From Hymenobacter lucidus (GTDB lineage: Bacteria > Bacteroidota > Bacteroidia > Cytophagales > Hymenobacteraceae), in the NCBI RefSeq assembly GCF_020447265.1, contig NZ_JAJADR010000007.1:62001-126000 (forward strand): DNA of 64,000 nucleotides, written 5' to 3'. Below the pieces are notes generated by a model. The model had not been told where the DNA came from. It saw only the letters and a program-made list of their open reading frames with translations, and did no database searches. The translations under genes were made by a program, and so were the position numbers. Of this stretch, positions 43,453 to 51,699 are shown piece after piece (position 1 is the stretch's first letter; every line of letters begins with the position of its first letter).

Positions 43453-44310
43453 ATGGAGATACTGCAATCGGCAGCCGCGTTGCAAGCCCAGACCGAAATC
43501 TGGCGTCAAAACAAATTGCGCATCGGCTTGGTGCCTACCATGGGGGCGCTCCACGAAGGGCATCTGCAACTGGTGCGAGCCGCCGCGCAGGAGAATGATG
43601 TGGTGGTGGTCAGCGTATTCGTGAACCCCACGCAGTTTGGCAACGCCGAAGACTTCCGCCTCTACCCCCGCGTGCCCGAAGCCGATGCCGAGCTGCTGGG
43701 CCCCGCAGGCTGCACCGCGCTGTTTCTGCCCGCAGTAGAGCAGATGTACCCGCAGCCCACGGTGCTACGCTTCGACTTCGGACCCCTGGAGCGGGTGATG
43801 GAAGGGGAACACCGGCCGGGGCATTTCAACGGCGTGGCCACGGTGGTGAGCAAGCTGTTTCACTTGAGCCGGCCGCACCGGGCTTACTTCGGCCAGAAAG
43901 ATTTGCAGCAAGTGGCCGTTATCCGGCAGCTCATTGCCGATTTGTCGTTTGACCTGGAACTGGTGGCGTACCCGACCATTCGGGAGGCCGACGGGCTGGC
44001 TATGTCGTCGCGCAACCGGCGGCTGGCCCCGGCCGACCGTGCCGTAGCGCCCCGGCTCTACGAAGCTCTAGCATTGGGGGCTTCGCTCGTGGAAGAGCAG
44101 ATATCCACTCCCGAAGCGGTGCAGCAGGCCGTAGAGCAGTTTCTGGCCGCCGATCCGGCTATTCAGCTCGAATACTTTGCCCTGGCCGATGGCCGCACCC
44201 TGCAGCCTATCATCGGCACCTGGACGCCGGGCAGCGTGGTAGCGTTGTGCCTGGCCGCCTACGTGGGCGGCGTACGGCTGATCGACAATGTGCTGGTGAC
44301 ACTGGCGTAG
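43453..44310 (+). CDS. panC: Pantothenate synthetase
   Basis: Joins pantoate and beta-alanine with ATP. 285 residues with family landmarks VPTMGALHEGHLQLVR (HIGH-like), FVNPTQFGNAEDFRLYPR, EHRPGHFNGVATVVSKLF, YFGQKDLQQVAVIRQL, TIREADGLAMSSRNRRL. It is followed by panD 84 bases later, giving the last two pantothenate steps together, while the next step, coaX, is at 15.5 kb. Confidence 0.96.
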   Translation: MEILQSAAALQAQTEIWRQNKLRIGLVPTMGALHEGHLQLVRAAAQENDVVVVSVFVNPTQFGNAEDFRLYPRVPEADAELLGPAGCTALFLPAVEQMYPQPTVLRFDFGPLERVMEGEHRPGHFNGVATVVSKLFHLSRPHRAYFGQKDLQQVAVIRQLIADLSFDLELVAYPTIREADGLAMSSRNRRLAPADRAVAPRLYEALALGASLVEEQISTPEAVQQAVEQFLAADPAIQLEYFALADGRTLQPIIGTWTPGSVVALCLAAYVGGVRLIDNVLVTLA

Positions 44311-44357
44311 CGACGCCGGGCTGATGAGCATCCATGAGGGGTTCAGCGTGATTTAGC

Positions 44358-44365
44358 TACCTTTG
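44358..44365 (+). promoter_or_regulatory. -7 element TACCTTTG before panD
   Basis: Exact TAnnTTTG match 28 bases before the panD ATG, suggesting that panD can be transcribed separately from panC. No clear -33 TTTG was found. Confidence 0.45.
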
Positions 44366-44393
44366 CAGCCTGAAAATCACCTGTTCTTTACCC

Positions 44394-44741
44394 ATGCATA
44401 TCGAAGTTCTCAAGTCCAAAATTCACCGGGCCAAAGTTACCCAGGCCGAGCTGCACTACGTCGGCAGCGTCACGATTGACGAAGACCTGCTGGATGCGGC
44501 CAACATGGTGGAAAATGAGAAAGTTACCATCGTCAACGTCAATAACGGGGAGCGTTTTGAGACGTACACCATCCGGGGGGAGCGGGGCTCGGGTATGGTG
44601 TGCCTGAACGGGCCCGCCGCCCGGCGCGTGGCCGTGGGCGACATCGTTATTATTTTCTCGTATGCCCTGATTGACTTTGCCGAAGCCCGTGAGCATAAGC
44701 CCACGCTGGTGTTTCCGGATCAACACAATCGGTTGGTATAA
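44394..44741 (+). CDS. panD: Aspartate 1-decarboxylase
   Basis: Makes beta-alanine for pantothenate. 115 residues; the self-cleavage site that generates the pyruvoyl cofactor is Gly24-Ser25 ([10 protein letters not shown]), as in E. coli, and Arg/Tyr segments follow in [15 protein letters not shown] and CLNGPAARR. Follows panC. Confidence 0.96.
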   Translation: MHIEVLKSKIHRAKVTQAELHYVGSVTIDEDLLDAANMVENEKVTIVNVNNGERFETYTIRGERGSGMVCLNGPAARRVAVGDIVIIFSYALIDFAEAREHKPTLVFPDQHNRLV

Positions 44742-44830
44742 AGCGCCGGATCAGCCAGCCGCTCTGTTGGCCAAGGAGCGGCCGGACTTGCGGAGTCCCA
44801 TAGTCGGTATTTGTTGCGTGGACGGTATTC

Positions 44831-45880
44831 ATGAAAAGACTGCTTAATATTCTAAAATACGCCCTGCTCTTATCGGTTTCGGGGCTGCTGATGTGGTATG
44901 CCGTGCAGGGCCAGGACTTGAGCAGCATTGGCCGCCACATGCGGCAAGCCAACTATTCTTGGCTGATCATCACGATGACTCTCTCGTGCCTGGGCTACTT
45001 CAGCCGCGCCTACCGTTGGAAGATGCAATTGGACGCCACCAAGCACACCGCGCCTTTCTGGGACGTATACCACGCCATGATGGTGGGCTACCTGGCTAAC
45101 ATGGTGCTGCCGCGCATGGGCGAGGTTATCCGCTGCTCTATTCTGCAGCGCACCAGCAAAGTGCCGGTACAAGTAGCCCTGGGTACCGTCGTGACGGAGC
45201 GCGTCATCGACGTGCTGGTGCTGTTGCTACTACTAGGCAGCACTCTGCTGCTCGATTTCAACACTTTCTGGTCGTTTGTAACCGATAAAGTGCTGGGTGG
45301 CCGCTACGACGAGCTGGCCCGCAACCGTACGCCGCTGCTGGTGGCAGCCGGTATTGGGCTGCTGCTGCTGCTGGGACTAGCTTATGGGTTGTTTCGCAAC
45401 CTGGAGCGGCTGCGGCAAAGCGCGCTGTTCAACAAGGTAGTCGTGTTTGCAAAAGGTTTGCTGGCGGGTGTTTTCAGCATCCTGAAGATGGAGAATAAAG
45501 GGCTTTTCCTGCTCCATACCTTCTTCACCTGGCTCGTGTATTACCTGATGGACTACCTGGCCTTCCGGTGCTTTCCGGCTACTTATTCTCTGGATATGCG
45601 CGCAGGACTGGCCGTACTCACCTTCGGCGCCTTCGGCATGGCAGCTCCGGTGGCCGGTGGCATCGGACCGTTTCACGTGATGGTACAAGGCATTCTGTTG
45701 GCCTACGGTATTAGTAAGGAAGCCGGTATTGCCTACGCCCTGGTTGTGCACGGCTCCCAGACGATACTGGTGGTGCTCATGGGTGGTATCAGCTTCGTGG
45801 CTAGCATGGTAAAATCGGGCAAAACGCTACGGCAACTGGCGGCCGAGCCAACTCTAGCAGTAACAACCGATGTGGAGTAA
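44831..45880 (+). CDS. Lysylphosphatidylglycerol-synthase-like integral membrane protein (flippase-like)
   Basis: 349 residues, about 8 transmembrane helices, matching the LPG_synthase_TM fold seen in MprF N-terminal half and other bacterial lipid flippase-like proteins. ARAYRWKMQLDA and GYLANMVLPRMGEVIRCSIL are typical of the family. Substrate unknown. Its end overlaps rfaE2 by 11 bases. Confidence 0.88.
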   Translation: MKRLLNILKYALLLSVSGLLMWYAVQGQDLSSIGRHMRQANYSWLIITMTLSCLGYFSRAYRWKMQLDATKHTAPFWDVYHAMMVGYLANMVLPRMGEVIRCSILQRTSKVPVQVALGTVVTERVIDVLVLLLLLGSTLLLDFNTFWSFVTDKVLGGRYDELARNRTPLLVAAGIGLLLLLGLAYGLFRNLERLRQSALFNKVVVFAKGLLAGVFSILKMENKGLFLLHTFFTWLVYYLMDYLAFRCFPATYSLDMRAGLAVLTFGAFGMAAPVAGGIGPFHVMVQGILLAYGISKEAGIAYALVVHGSQTILVVLMGGISFVASMVKSGKTLRQLAAEPTLAVTTDVE

Positions 45881-46355
45881 AGACAAAATACTAGGTACTG
45901 AAGCCCTGCTGCCGCAACTGGAGCAGTGGCGCGCCGCCGGCCGCAAAATTGTGTTTACCAACGGCTGCTTCGATCTGCTCCACCTGGGCCACGTCGACTA
46001 CCTGGAAAAAGCCCGTAGCCTGGGCGACGTACTGGTGCTGGGCCTTAATACCGACGCTTCGGTAAGCCGGCTCAAGCCTGGCCGGCCGCTACAGGACGAA
46101 GTGTCACGCGCCCGGATTCTGGCGTCCCTTTTGTTTGTGGATGCCGTGGTTCTGTTCGACGAGCCGACTCCGTTGGAGCTGATTACGCTGGTCCAACCCG
46201 ACATTTTGGTGAAGGGCGACGACTACGCCGTCAGTGGAATTGTCGGCCACGAATTGGTGTTGGCTAATGGCGGGCAGGTACTCACCGTACCGCTCGTACA
46301 GGGCTACAGCACCACGCGCATCGTCGAGCGGATCCGGGCCCAGTTTCACTCCTAA
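45870..46355 (+). CDS. rfaE2: D-glycero-beta-D-manno-heptose 1-phosphate adenylyltransferase
   Basis: 161-residue nucleotidyltransferase corresponding to the C-terminal half of HldE, activating heptose for the LPS core. The HIGH-like motif is TNGCFDLLHLGHVDYLEKA; PDILVKGDDYAV and GYSTTRIVERI are the other family marks. Stand-alone form, as usual in Bacteroidota. Coupled by overlap to the upstream membrane gene. Confidence 0.94.
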   Translation: MWSKDKILGTEALLPQLEQWRAAGRKIVFTNGCFDLLHLGHVDYLEKARSLGDVLVLGLNTDASVSRLKPGRPLQDEVSRARILASLLFVDAVVLFDEPTPLELITLVQPDILVKGDDYAVSGIVGHELVLANGGQVLTVPLVQGYSTTRIVERIRAQFHS

Positions 46356-46368
46356 CGCACTTTTCCCC

Positions 46369-47067
46369 ATGCACTATAACGCAAGTCCGATTATGTTCCT
46401 GGTCCTCGCGGCCATGGTAGTAAGCTGGCTGATTCAGTGGCGGCTGCGCAGTAAATTCGCGCAGTACGCCAAAATCGGGTTGCAGTCGGGCCTGACAGGC
46501 CGGCAGATTGCTGAGCTCATGCTGGCCGACCACGGCATCACCGATGTGCGCGTCATCTCGGCCGAAGGCCGTCTTACCGACCACTACAACCCCGCCGATA
46601 AGACCGTAAACCTGAGTGAGGCTGTGTACGAGGAGCGTAGTGCCGCCGCCGCCGCCGTAGCCGCCCACGAGTGCGGCCACGCCGTGCAGCACGCCACAGC
46701 CTATAGCATGCTGCAGTTCCGCTCGGCTATGGTGCCCGCCCTGAGCGCTGTATCCACCTACATGCCCTGGATTCTGATGGCCGGCGTCTTCATGATTCGC
46801 ACCACGGTTATTCCATTGGGCGTGGGCATTGCGCTGTTCTCGCTCACCACGCTATTCTCGTTTGTCACGCTGCCCGTCGAGTTTGACGCCAGCCGCCGGG
46901 CCCTGGCCTGGATTGACAAGCGCGGCATCGTAACGCCCCAGGAGCACACGATGGCCAAAGATGCCCTCTGGTGGGCCGCCATGACCTACGTGGTGGCCGC
47001 CCTCAGCTCCCTGGCTACGCTACTATACTATGTCAGCATTTTCCTGGGTGGCCGCGACCGGCGCTAA
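46369..47067 (+). CDS. Membrane zinc metallopeptidase (YugP-like)
   Basis: 232 residues. One N-terminal helix (about 7-22), then VRVISAEGRLTDHYNPADKTVNLSEAVYEERS and the zinc motif HECGHAVQ (HExxH type), then helices in the second half. Family of bacterial integral membrane metallopeptidases of unknown substrate. ATG at 46369, 14 bases after rfaE2; an in-frame extension from 46234 would overlap it. Strong hairpin follows. Confidence 0.9.
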   Translation: MHYNASPIMFLVLAAMVVSWLIQWRLRSKFAQYAKIGLQSGLTGRQIAELMLADHGITDVRVISAEGRLTDHYNPADKTVNLSEAVYEERSAAAAAVAAHECGHAVQHATAYSMLQFRSAMVPALSAVSTYMPWILMAGVFMIRTTVIPLGVGIALFSLTTLFSFVTLPVEFDASRRALAWIDKRGIVTPQEHTMAKDALWWAAMTYVVAALSSLATLLYYVSIFLGGRDRR

Positions 47068-47095
47068 ACAATAGGCTGATTAACTGCTTTTAAAG

Positions 47096-47124
47096 CGGGC
47101 CGCTTGGATGTTCTGAGCGGCCCG
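47096..47124 (+). terminator. Hairpin terminator after the metallopeptidase gene
   Basis: A 9-bp stem (CGGGCCGCT / AGCGGCCCG) with an 11-base loop and a TTTTTG tail. Confidence 0.8.
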
Positions 47125-47336
47125 TTTTTGTTGGACGGCCCAGCTGCCGCCCGCTTTTTCGTTTAAGCCAGTACTAAGGAAGTCCGCTTTTCATACTCTG
47201 GCCCAACTACAGAAGGCGGCTTGCCGAATAAAATTGCGGCCTACCTGCTTATTGTCCAACATCTACGGGTTAATTTTGAACCTACATTCCGCCGCCTACA
47301 AGCGGTACCATTCTCTCCCACCCAAGCATATTCCCA

Positions 47337-48476
47337 ATGGATTTTCAGCTCACTGAAGAACAACTAGCCGTCCAGTCGGCAGCCCGCGACTTTGCCCAGA
47401 ACGAACTCTGGGCCGGCGTAATTGAGCGCGACGAACACCAGAAATTTCCCGCTGAGCAAGTGAAGAAGATGGGCGAGCTAGGCTTCCTGGGCATGATGGT
47501 GAGCCCCGAGTACGGCGGCGGCGGCATGGATACGGTATCGTACGTGCTGGCCATGGAGGAGATTTCCAAGGTCGATGCATCCTGCTCCGTTATCATGTCG
47601 GTGAATAACTCGCTGGTGTGCTGGGGCCTGGAGAAATACGGCACCGAGGAGCAGAAGCGCAAGTATCTGCCCCGCCTCACCAGTGGCGAAATCATCGGCG
47701 CCTTCTGCCTCTCCGAGCCCGAAGCTGGCTCCGATGCTACTATGCAGCGCACCACGGCCGAAGACAAAGGTGACCATTACCTGCTGAACGGCACCAAAAA
47801 CTGGATTACCAACGGCAGCTCAGCTTCCGTATACTTGGTGGTGGCCCAAACCAACCCCGAGCTCAAGCACCGCGGTATCAACGTGCTGATTGTGGACAAG
47901 GACATGCCCGGCTTCGTAGTTGGTCCCAAGGAAAACAAACTCGGCATCCGGGGCTCCGACACGCACTCCCTGATGTTCACGGATGTGAAAGTACCCAAGG
48001 AAAACCGCATCGGTGAAGACGGCTTCGGCTTCAAGTTTGCCATGCAGGTGCTGGCCGGCGGCCGCATCGGCATTGCAGCGCAGGCTCTGGGTATTGCTTC
48101 CGGCGCTTTCGAGCTGTCGTTGAAGTACTCCAAGGAACGCAAGGCTTTCGGCGTTGAAATCTCCAAGCACCAAGCCATTCAGTTTAAGCTGGCTGATATG
48201 GCTACCAACATCGATGCGGCCCGCCTGTTGTGCCTGCAAGCTGCCCACGATAAAGACGCTCACCAGGACTACGCCAAGTCGGGTGCGATGGCCAAGCTGT
48301 TTGCCTCCAAAACGGCTATGGATACGGCCGTAGAAGCCGTTCAGATCCACGGGGGCTACGGTTTTGTGAAGGAATTCCACGTGGAGCGTATGATGCGCGA
48401 CGCCAAAATCACGCAGATTTACGAAGGAACTTCGGAGATTCAGAAAATTGTAATCTCACGTGAATTGCTTAAGTAA
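47337..48476 (+). CDS. Acyl-CoA dehydrogenase
   Basis: 379-residue FAD enzyme that introduces the alpha-beta double bond in acyl-CoA (short/branched chain type by length). Marks: FCLSEPEAGSDA, FGVEISKHQAIQFKLADMATNIDAARLL, the catalytic-base region IYEGTSEIQKIVISREL. The electron acceptor ETF is not nearby, but the membrane Fe-S pair at 55-57 kb could belong to this electron path (inference). Confidence 0.95.
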   Translation: MDFQLTEEQLAVQSAARDFAQNELWAGVIERDEHQKFPAEQVKKMGELGFLGMMVSPEYGGGGMDTVSYVLAMEEISKVDASCSVIMSVNNSLVCWGLEKYGTEEQKRKYLPRLTSGEIIGAFCLSEPEAGSDATMQRTTAEDKGDHYLLNGTKNWITNGSSASVYLVVAQTNPELKHRGINVLIVDKDMPGFVVGPKENKLGIRGSDTHSLMFTDVKVPKENRIGEDGFGFKFAMQVLAGGRIGIAAQALGIASGAFELSLKYSKERKAFGVEISKHQAIQFKLADMATNIDAARLLCLQAAHDKDAHQDYAKSGAMAKLFASKTAMDTAVEAVQIHGGYGFVKEFHVERMMRDAKITQIYEGTSEIQKIVISRELLK

Positions 48477-48511
48477 TTCTGGAATTGCCTAAAAGTCAGA
48501 ATCATTGCATT

Positions 48512-48538
48512 AAACCCAGCCATAAATTGGCTGGGTTT
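48512..48538 (+). terminator. Hairpin terminator after the acyl-CoA dehydrogenase
   Basis: An 11-bp perfect stem (AAACCCAGCCA / TGGCTGGGTTT) with a 5-base loop and a T-run. Confidence 0.85.
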
Positions 48539-48635
48539 TTCGTTTTTGTGAATTTTTATATGTTATTTTGCATTGTCTAAATCCAGCCCCTCAACTGGCC
48601 GGTTTTACCCCGGTACCCCAACCACCCCCTAGAAT

Positions 48636-49559
48636 ATGGAAGATTACAATAAAGTGATAGAGTCGCTTGGTGTACGATACATTAAAGCGAAAAATCTGGT
48701 GCTTCAGCAGCCGTTTACGGTGCGGAATTATTACGATGTCGGCAATAACCTTATTCTGCTGCACAAGGGCCGCGTAGCCTTCGGCGACGAGGAGCAGGTA
48801 GTAGAAGAAGGCGAAATGCTGTTCATCCCCGGTGGCCGCGCTACCAAGGTGAGCTACGGCGAGGCGGCCGGCAAAGTCATTACCAACGACGACCTGATCA
48901 GCAATAAGGACAAGTTTTTCCACTCGAATGCCGATCTGGACCTGATTGGCGACGCCGAAGAAAGCCACAGCCACGTGAGCTTCGAGGCCAAGGTGTTCGA
49001 CTCGGTCAACTTCTTCGCCTCACTCGATGTGCCTGCCTTCCTGATTACCGGCAATTCCAAGCTGGCCAATCTGGTAATTAAGGTAGTAGAAGAAAGCCTG
49101 CAGGAGTTGCCCGGCCGCGAGCGTCTCATCACCATCTACACCGAGAATATAGTGGTGGAGATTGTGCGCTACATCCTGAAAAACAAGATGTTTGTGGAGC
49201 AGCTGGCTACCAACAGCACCTACTTCAAAGACCCGCGCCTCATTGACCTCTTCAACTACATCAAGGAGAACATCGGTGGCGACCTGTCGAACAAAGTGCT
49301 GTCGAGCGTGGCTAACGTGAGTGAGGACTATGTAGGCCAGTACTTCAAGATGCTAACCGGCATCAACCCCCAGGACTACATCGAGTACCAGCGCATGGAA
49401 CGGGCCGTATTCCTGCTCCGTACCACCAAGAAAAGCATCCGCGACATTGGCAAGGAAGTGGGCTACAAGGACACAGCCTATTTCTGCCGCCGCTTCAAAA
49501 TGATGTTTGGCATTCCGGCCGGCAAGATGCGCCGCCGCGAATCGGCCATGAACATCTAA
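48636..49559 (+). CDS. AraC family transcriptional regulator
   Basis: 307 residues. An N-terminal cupin-like sensor domain (HKGRVAFGDEEQVVEEGEMLFIPGG) and a C-terminal double-HTH AraC domain (LSSVANVSEDYVGQYFKMLTGINPQDYIEYQRMERAVFLLRTTKKSIRDIGKEVGYKDTAYFCRRFK). Ligand unknown. Flanked by two hairpins; single gene. Confidence 0.9.
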   Translation: MEDYNKVIESLGVRYIKAKNLVLQQPFTVRNYYDVGNNLILLHKGRVAFGDEEQVVEEGEMLFIPGGRATKVSYGEAAGKVITNDDLISNKDKFFHSNADLDLIGDAEESHSHVSFEAKVFDSVNFFASLDVPAFLITGNSKLANLVIKVVEESLQELPGRERLITIYTENIVVEIVRYILKNKMFVEQLATNSTYFKDPRLIDLFNYIKENIGGDLSNKVLSSVANVSEDYVGQYFKMLTGINPQDYIEYQRMERAVFLLRTTKKSIRDIGKEVGYKDTAYFCRRFKMMFGIPAGKMRRRESAMNI

Positions 49560-49572
49560 GTAGCCGGATAAC

Positions 49573-49620
49573 CCAATAGAAAGCCCCGCTTCAAGCAATT
49601 GAAGCGGGGCTTTCTATTGG
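49573..49620. terminator. Strong bidirectional terminator
   Basis: A 22-bp perfect inverted repeat (arms 49573-49594 and 49599-49620) with GC-rich core AAGCCCCGCTTC and a 4-base loop. It sits between the convergent araC and GGGP-synthase-like genes. Confidence 0.93.
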
Positions 49621-49659
49621 TGGTGTTTTGAGCCGGACGCTCTTTCAGCCGGCTGGATC

Positions 49660-50430
49660 TTATACCGTTACGTCGAGCACCGTATTGAACGTGCGGACTA
49701 CCCGGGATACTTCGGCCAAAAAGTCGGGTGCTTTTTCAATCTGGTTGCCGATAACGATGACGTCGGCGCCGGCAGCTAGGGCCGTGTGAGCTTTTTCGGC
49801 GGTATTGATGCCGCCACCCACAATCAGGGGTGTATCGGTAGCCTGGCGCACGGCCCGGATGGTAGCTGAGGAAACGGGATACATAGCGCCACTACCGCCA
49901 TCGAGGTACATCAGGCGCAAGCCCAGTTGCTCGCCGGCCATGGCCGTGCAGGCTGCAATAGTAGGCTTATCGTAGGGCAGGGGAGTAGTGCCACTCATGT
50001 AGCTGGCCGTAGTCTGGCGACCGGTATCAACCAGCATGTAGCCGGTGGGCAGAATCTGCAGGTTGCTGGCCCGTAACAGCGGAGCCGCTACTACGTGCTG
50101 GCCAATGAGAAAATCCGGGTTGCGGCCCGAAATCAGGGACAGCAGCAAAATACCATCAGCGTTGGTGTCGAGATGAAGACTGTGGCTGGGAAAAAGCAAC
50201 ACCGGCACGGCGCTGCAGCTTTTTATCAAACGAATGAGCGACGCCTGGTGAGAAGTCATCACCAGGCTGCCGCCCACGAAAAAGTAATCAACCGGGTTTA
50301 CTTCACTTAATTCCAGCAGCTGCCGGCACCCTGCCTCATCCAGGTTATCCGGGTCGAGCAGGACGGCCAGAGACTTCTGGCCCCGGGCACGGCGCTTACT
50401 GAGGGTTTCATGCAGGCTTGTGAGGCGCAT
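49660..50430 (-). CDS. Geranylgeranylglyceryl/heptaprenylglyceryl phosphate synthase-like
   Basis: 256-residue TIM-barrel of the PcrB/GGGPS family, which joins a prenyl diphosphate to glycerol-1-phosphate. Landmarks are SLAVLLDPDNLDEAG, YFFVGGSLV, LLLSLISGRNPDFLIG, MYLDGGSGAMYPV and PLIVGGGIN with AGADVIVIGN. GGGPS was first known from archaeal lipid synthesis, and group-II forms occur in Bacteroidota. ATG at 50430 overlaps the next gene by 23 bases; a longer frame to 50544 lies in that gene's sequence. Product chain length unknown. Confidence 0.9.
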   Translation of the reverse strand: MRLTSLHETLSKRRARGQKSLAVLLDPDNLDEAGCRQLLELSEVNPVDYFFVGGSLVMTSHQASLIRLIKSCSAVPVLLFPSHSLHLDTNADGILLLSLISGRNPDFLIGQHVVAAPLLRASNLQILPTGYMLVDTGRQTTASYMSGTTPLPYDKPTIAACTAMAGEQLGLRLMYLDGGSGAMYPVSSATIRAVRQATDTPLIVGGGINTAEKAHTALAAGADVIVIGNQIEKAPDFLAEVSRVVRTFNTVLDVTV

Positions 50431-51163
50431 CCGCTTCGTCGTGGTGATACGTAAAGTCGATATCCTTCGTCTCGGGTTCGTAAGCCGTCGAACTGGGGGA
50501 AGTCGCAAGGTCGGGATTTTTGACCATAGGTAGATAATCGCCAACTTTTTTCGCTACGTATGCCATCAATACGGCCGTTACCTGCGCAATAAGCATCTTT
50601 CCAGTATCCGACTGCATAAAGCTCTGGAAAGCAGAAGCCATCAGGTTAGCCGCTTCCGAAGAAGGAGCCGCCGGCTGTTGGTAAGCCGGCACCGGATAGG
50701 AACGGCCCGATGCGCGGGAAACCGGCGGAAATGGGTCGATGTCCGAATCGGTGTGGTACACATCCGGGGCCAGGTGGGCCCGCTCGTGTGAAGGAGCCTG
50801 CGCGCCCCGGTCGGCCTGGTGTGGGTGAGCTGAGCCAAAGCCCAGATCATCGGCTACCGATGTATCGACGTGAGAATAATGCTTGTCGGCGTGGCGGATC
50901 TTGCGGCGCGACTGGGCTACCCGCTCGTGCATGTCCAACTCCTCCAGTCCTTCATCGAAGGCCGAGCGCTTCTTGCTGAATACTTTCTTGATCAGCCAGA
51001 TGCTACCGACCAGGCCCGCGCCGATGATGGCGTATTTGCCTACCTGTTGGGTTTTTTCCTTGATTTCATCAACGTCGCCCTGCAGTGCCCGCTCGTACTC
51101 AAGCTTTTGGCGCTCCAGAAATTCCTTTTCGTCCTCGAACAGTGGATTGGTCAGCTCAGCCAT
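50408..51163 (-). CDS. Conserved hypothetical protein with membrane helices
   Basis: 251 residues: coiled N-terminus (FEDEKEFLERQKLEYERAL), one transmembrane helix near residues 43-61, a long His/Pro/Asp-rich disordered linker and a second helix near 190-205. It overlaps the GGGP-synthase-like gene at its end and follows the DUF1469-like gene by 8 bases, so the three form an operon. Function not recognised. Confidence 0.7.
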   Translation of the reverse strand: MAELTNPLFEDEKEFLERQKLEYERALQGDVDEIKEKTQQVGKYAIIGAGLVGSIWLIKKVFSKKRSAFDEGLEELDMHERVAQSRRKIRHADKHYSHVDTSVADDLGFGSAHPHQADRGAQAPSHERAHLAPDVYHTDSDIDPFPPVSRASGRSYPVPAYQQPAAPSSEAANLMASAFQSFMQSDTGKMLIAQVTAVLMAYVAKKVGDYLPMVKNPDLATSPSSTAYEPETKDIDFTYHHDEADAPHKPA

Positions 51164-51171
51164 GAGGTAGA

Positions 51172-51549
51172 TTATGCTTGACGTTTGTCAGATTTGTAGA
51201 TGGTGTTGTTCAGCAGCTTGTCGGCCAGGCCCTGGAACAATTTTTTGTCGACGCCCACCAGGAAGATGATGAGCAGTACCAGATAGAAGCCGGCTACGGC
51301 CCCGAAACCCCAGTACGGGCTGTCGAAGGCCACATTGAGGGCCAGACCAGCGAAGATGCTCAGAAAGATCAGGAACATCAGGGCAATCAGGCCCATAGCG
51401 GCACCGTGCATGGTGCCTACGAAAGCCAGCTTGACTTTCTCCTGCACTTCCAGGCGCACCAAGTCGATGCGGGTATCGAGGTAGCCTTTCAGGTTGCCCA
51501 CCAAGCTGTCGTTGCGGGGCGTTTTGGAATCGTCGTCGTCGTAAGCCAT
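51172..51549 (-). CDS. DUF1469 / phage-holin-superfamily-III-like membrane protein
   Basis: 125 residues from ATG 51549: an acidic N-terminus (AYDDDDSK), the amphipathic segment NLKGYLDTRIDLVRLEVQEKVKLAF, then two transmembrane helices. This matches the DUF1469 (YqjE-like) family, often annotated as a holin-like protein without lytic function. First gene of the operon with the 251-residue protein and the GGGP-synthase-like gene. The longer open frame to 52287 is not coding; the J-domain gene occupies it in the opposite strand. Confidence 0.78.
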   Translation of the reverse strand: MAYDDDDSKTPRNDSLVGNLKGYLDTRIDLVRLEVQEKVKLAFVGTMHGAAMGLIALMFLIFLSIFAGLALNVAFDSPYWGFGAVAGFYLVLLIIFLVGVDKKLFQGLADKLLNNTIYKSDKRQA

Positions 51550-51699
51550 ACGGCGTGGAGAAGAATAGCGAGAAAAGATGTTAGAGAGGTCGGAAGCCAC
51601 CAAGTGAGCCAGAAAGCCGTTTTGTGGTTTGTGCTTCCATACGCAAACCAGTACGTCTTGTCTGACATTTGCGTTACTTTTACTATATACAGTCGCGCT

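Noticed and set aside
45669-45684. CGTTTCACGTGATGGT, a partial parS-like sequence
   Set aside because: Matches only the central CACGTGA part, lies inside a conserved coding region and has no palindromic extension.
48453-48468. TCACGTGA-containing sequence near the acyl-CoA dehydrogenase end
   Set aside because: Short core only, inside codons for a conserved C-terminus; not a parS match.
51178-51699. N-terminal 174 codons of the open frame leading to the J-domain gene
   Set aside because: They lie opposite the DUF1469-like gene and do not match any J-domain protein; the TTG at 51700 starts the recognisable domain.
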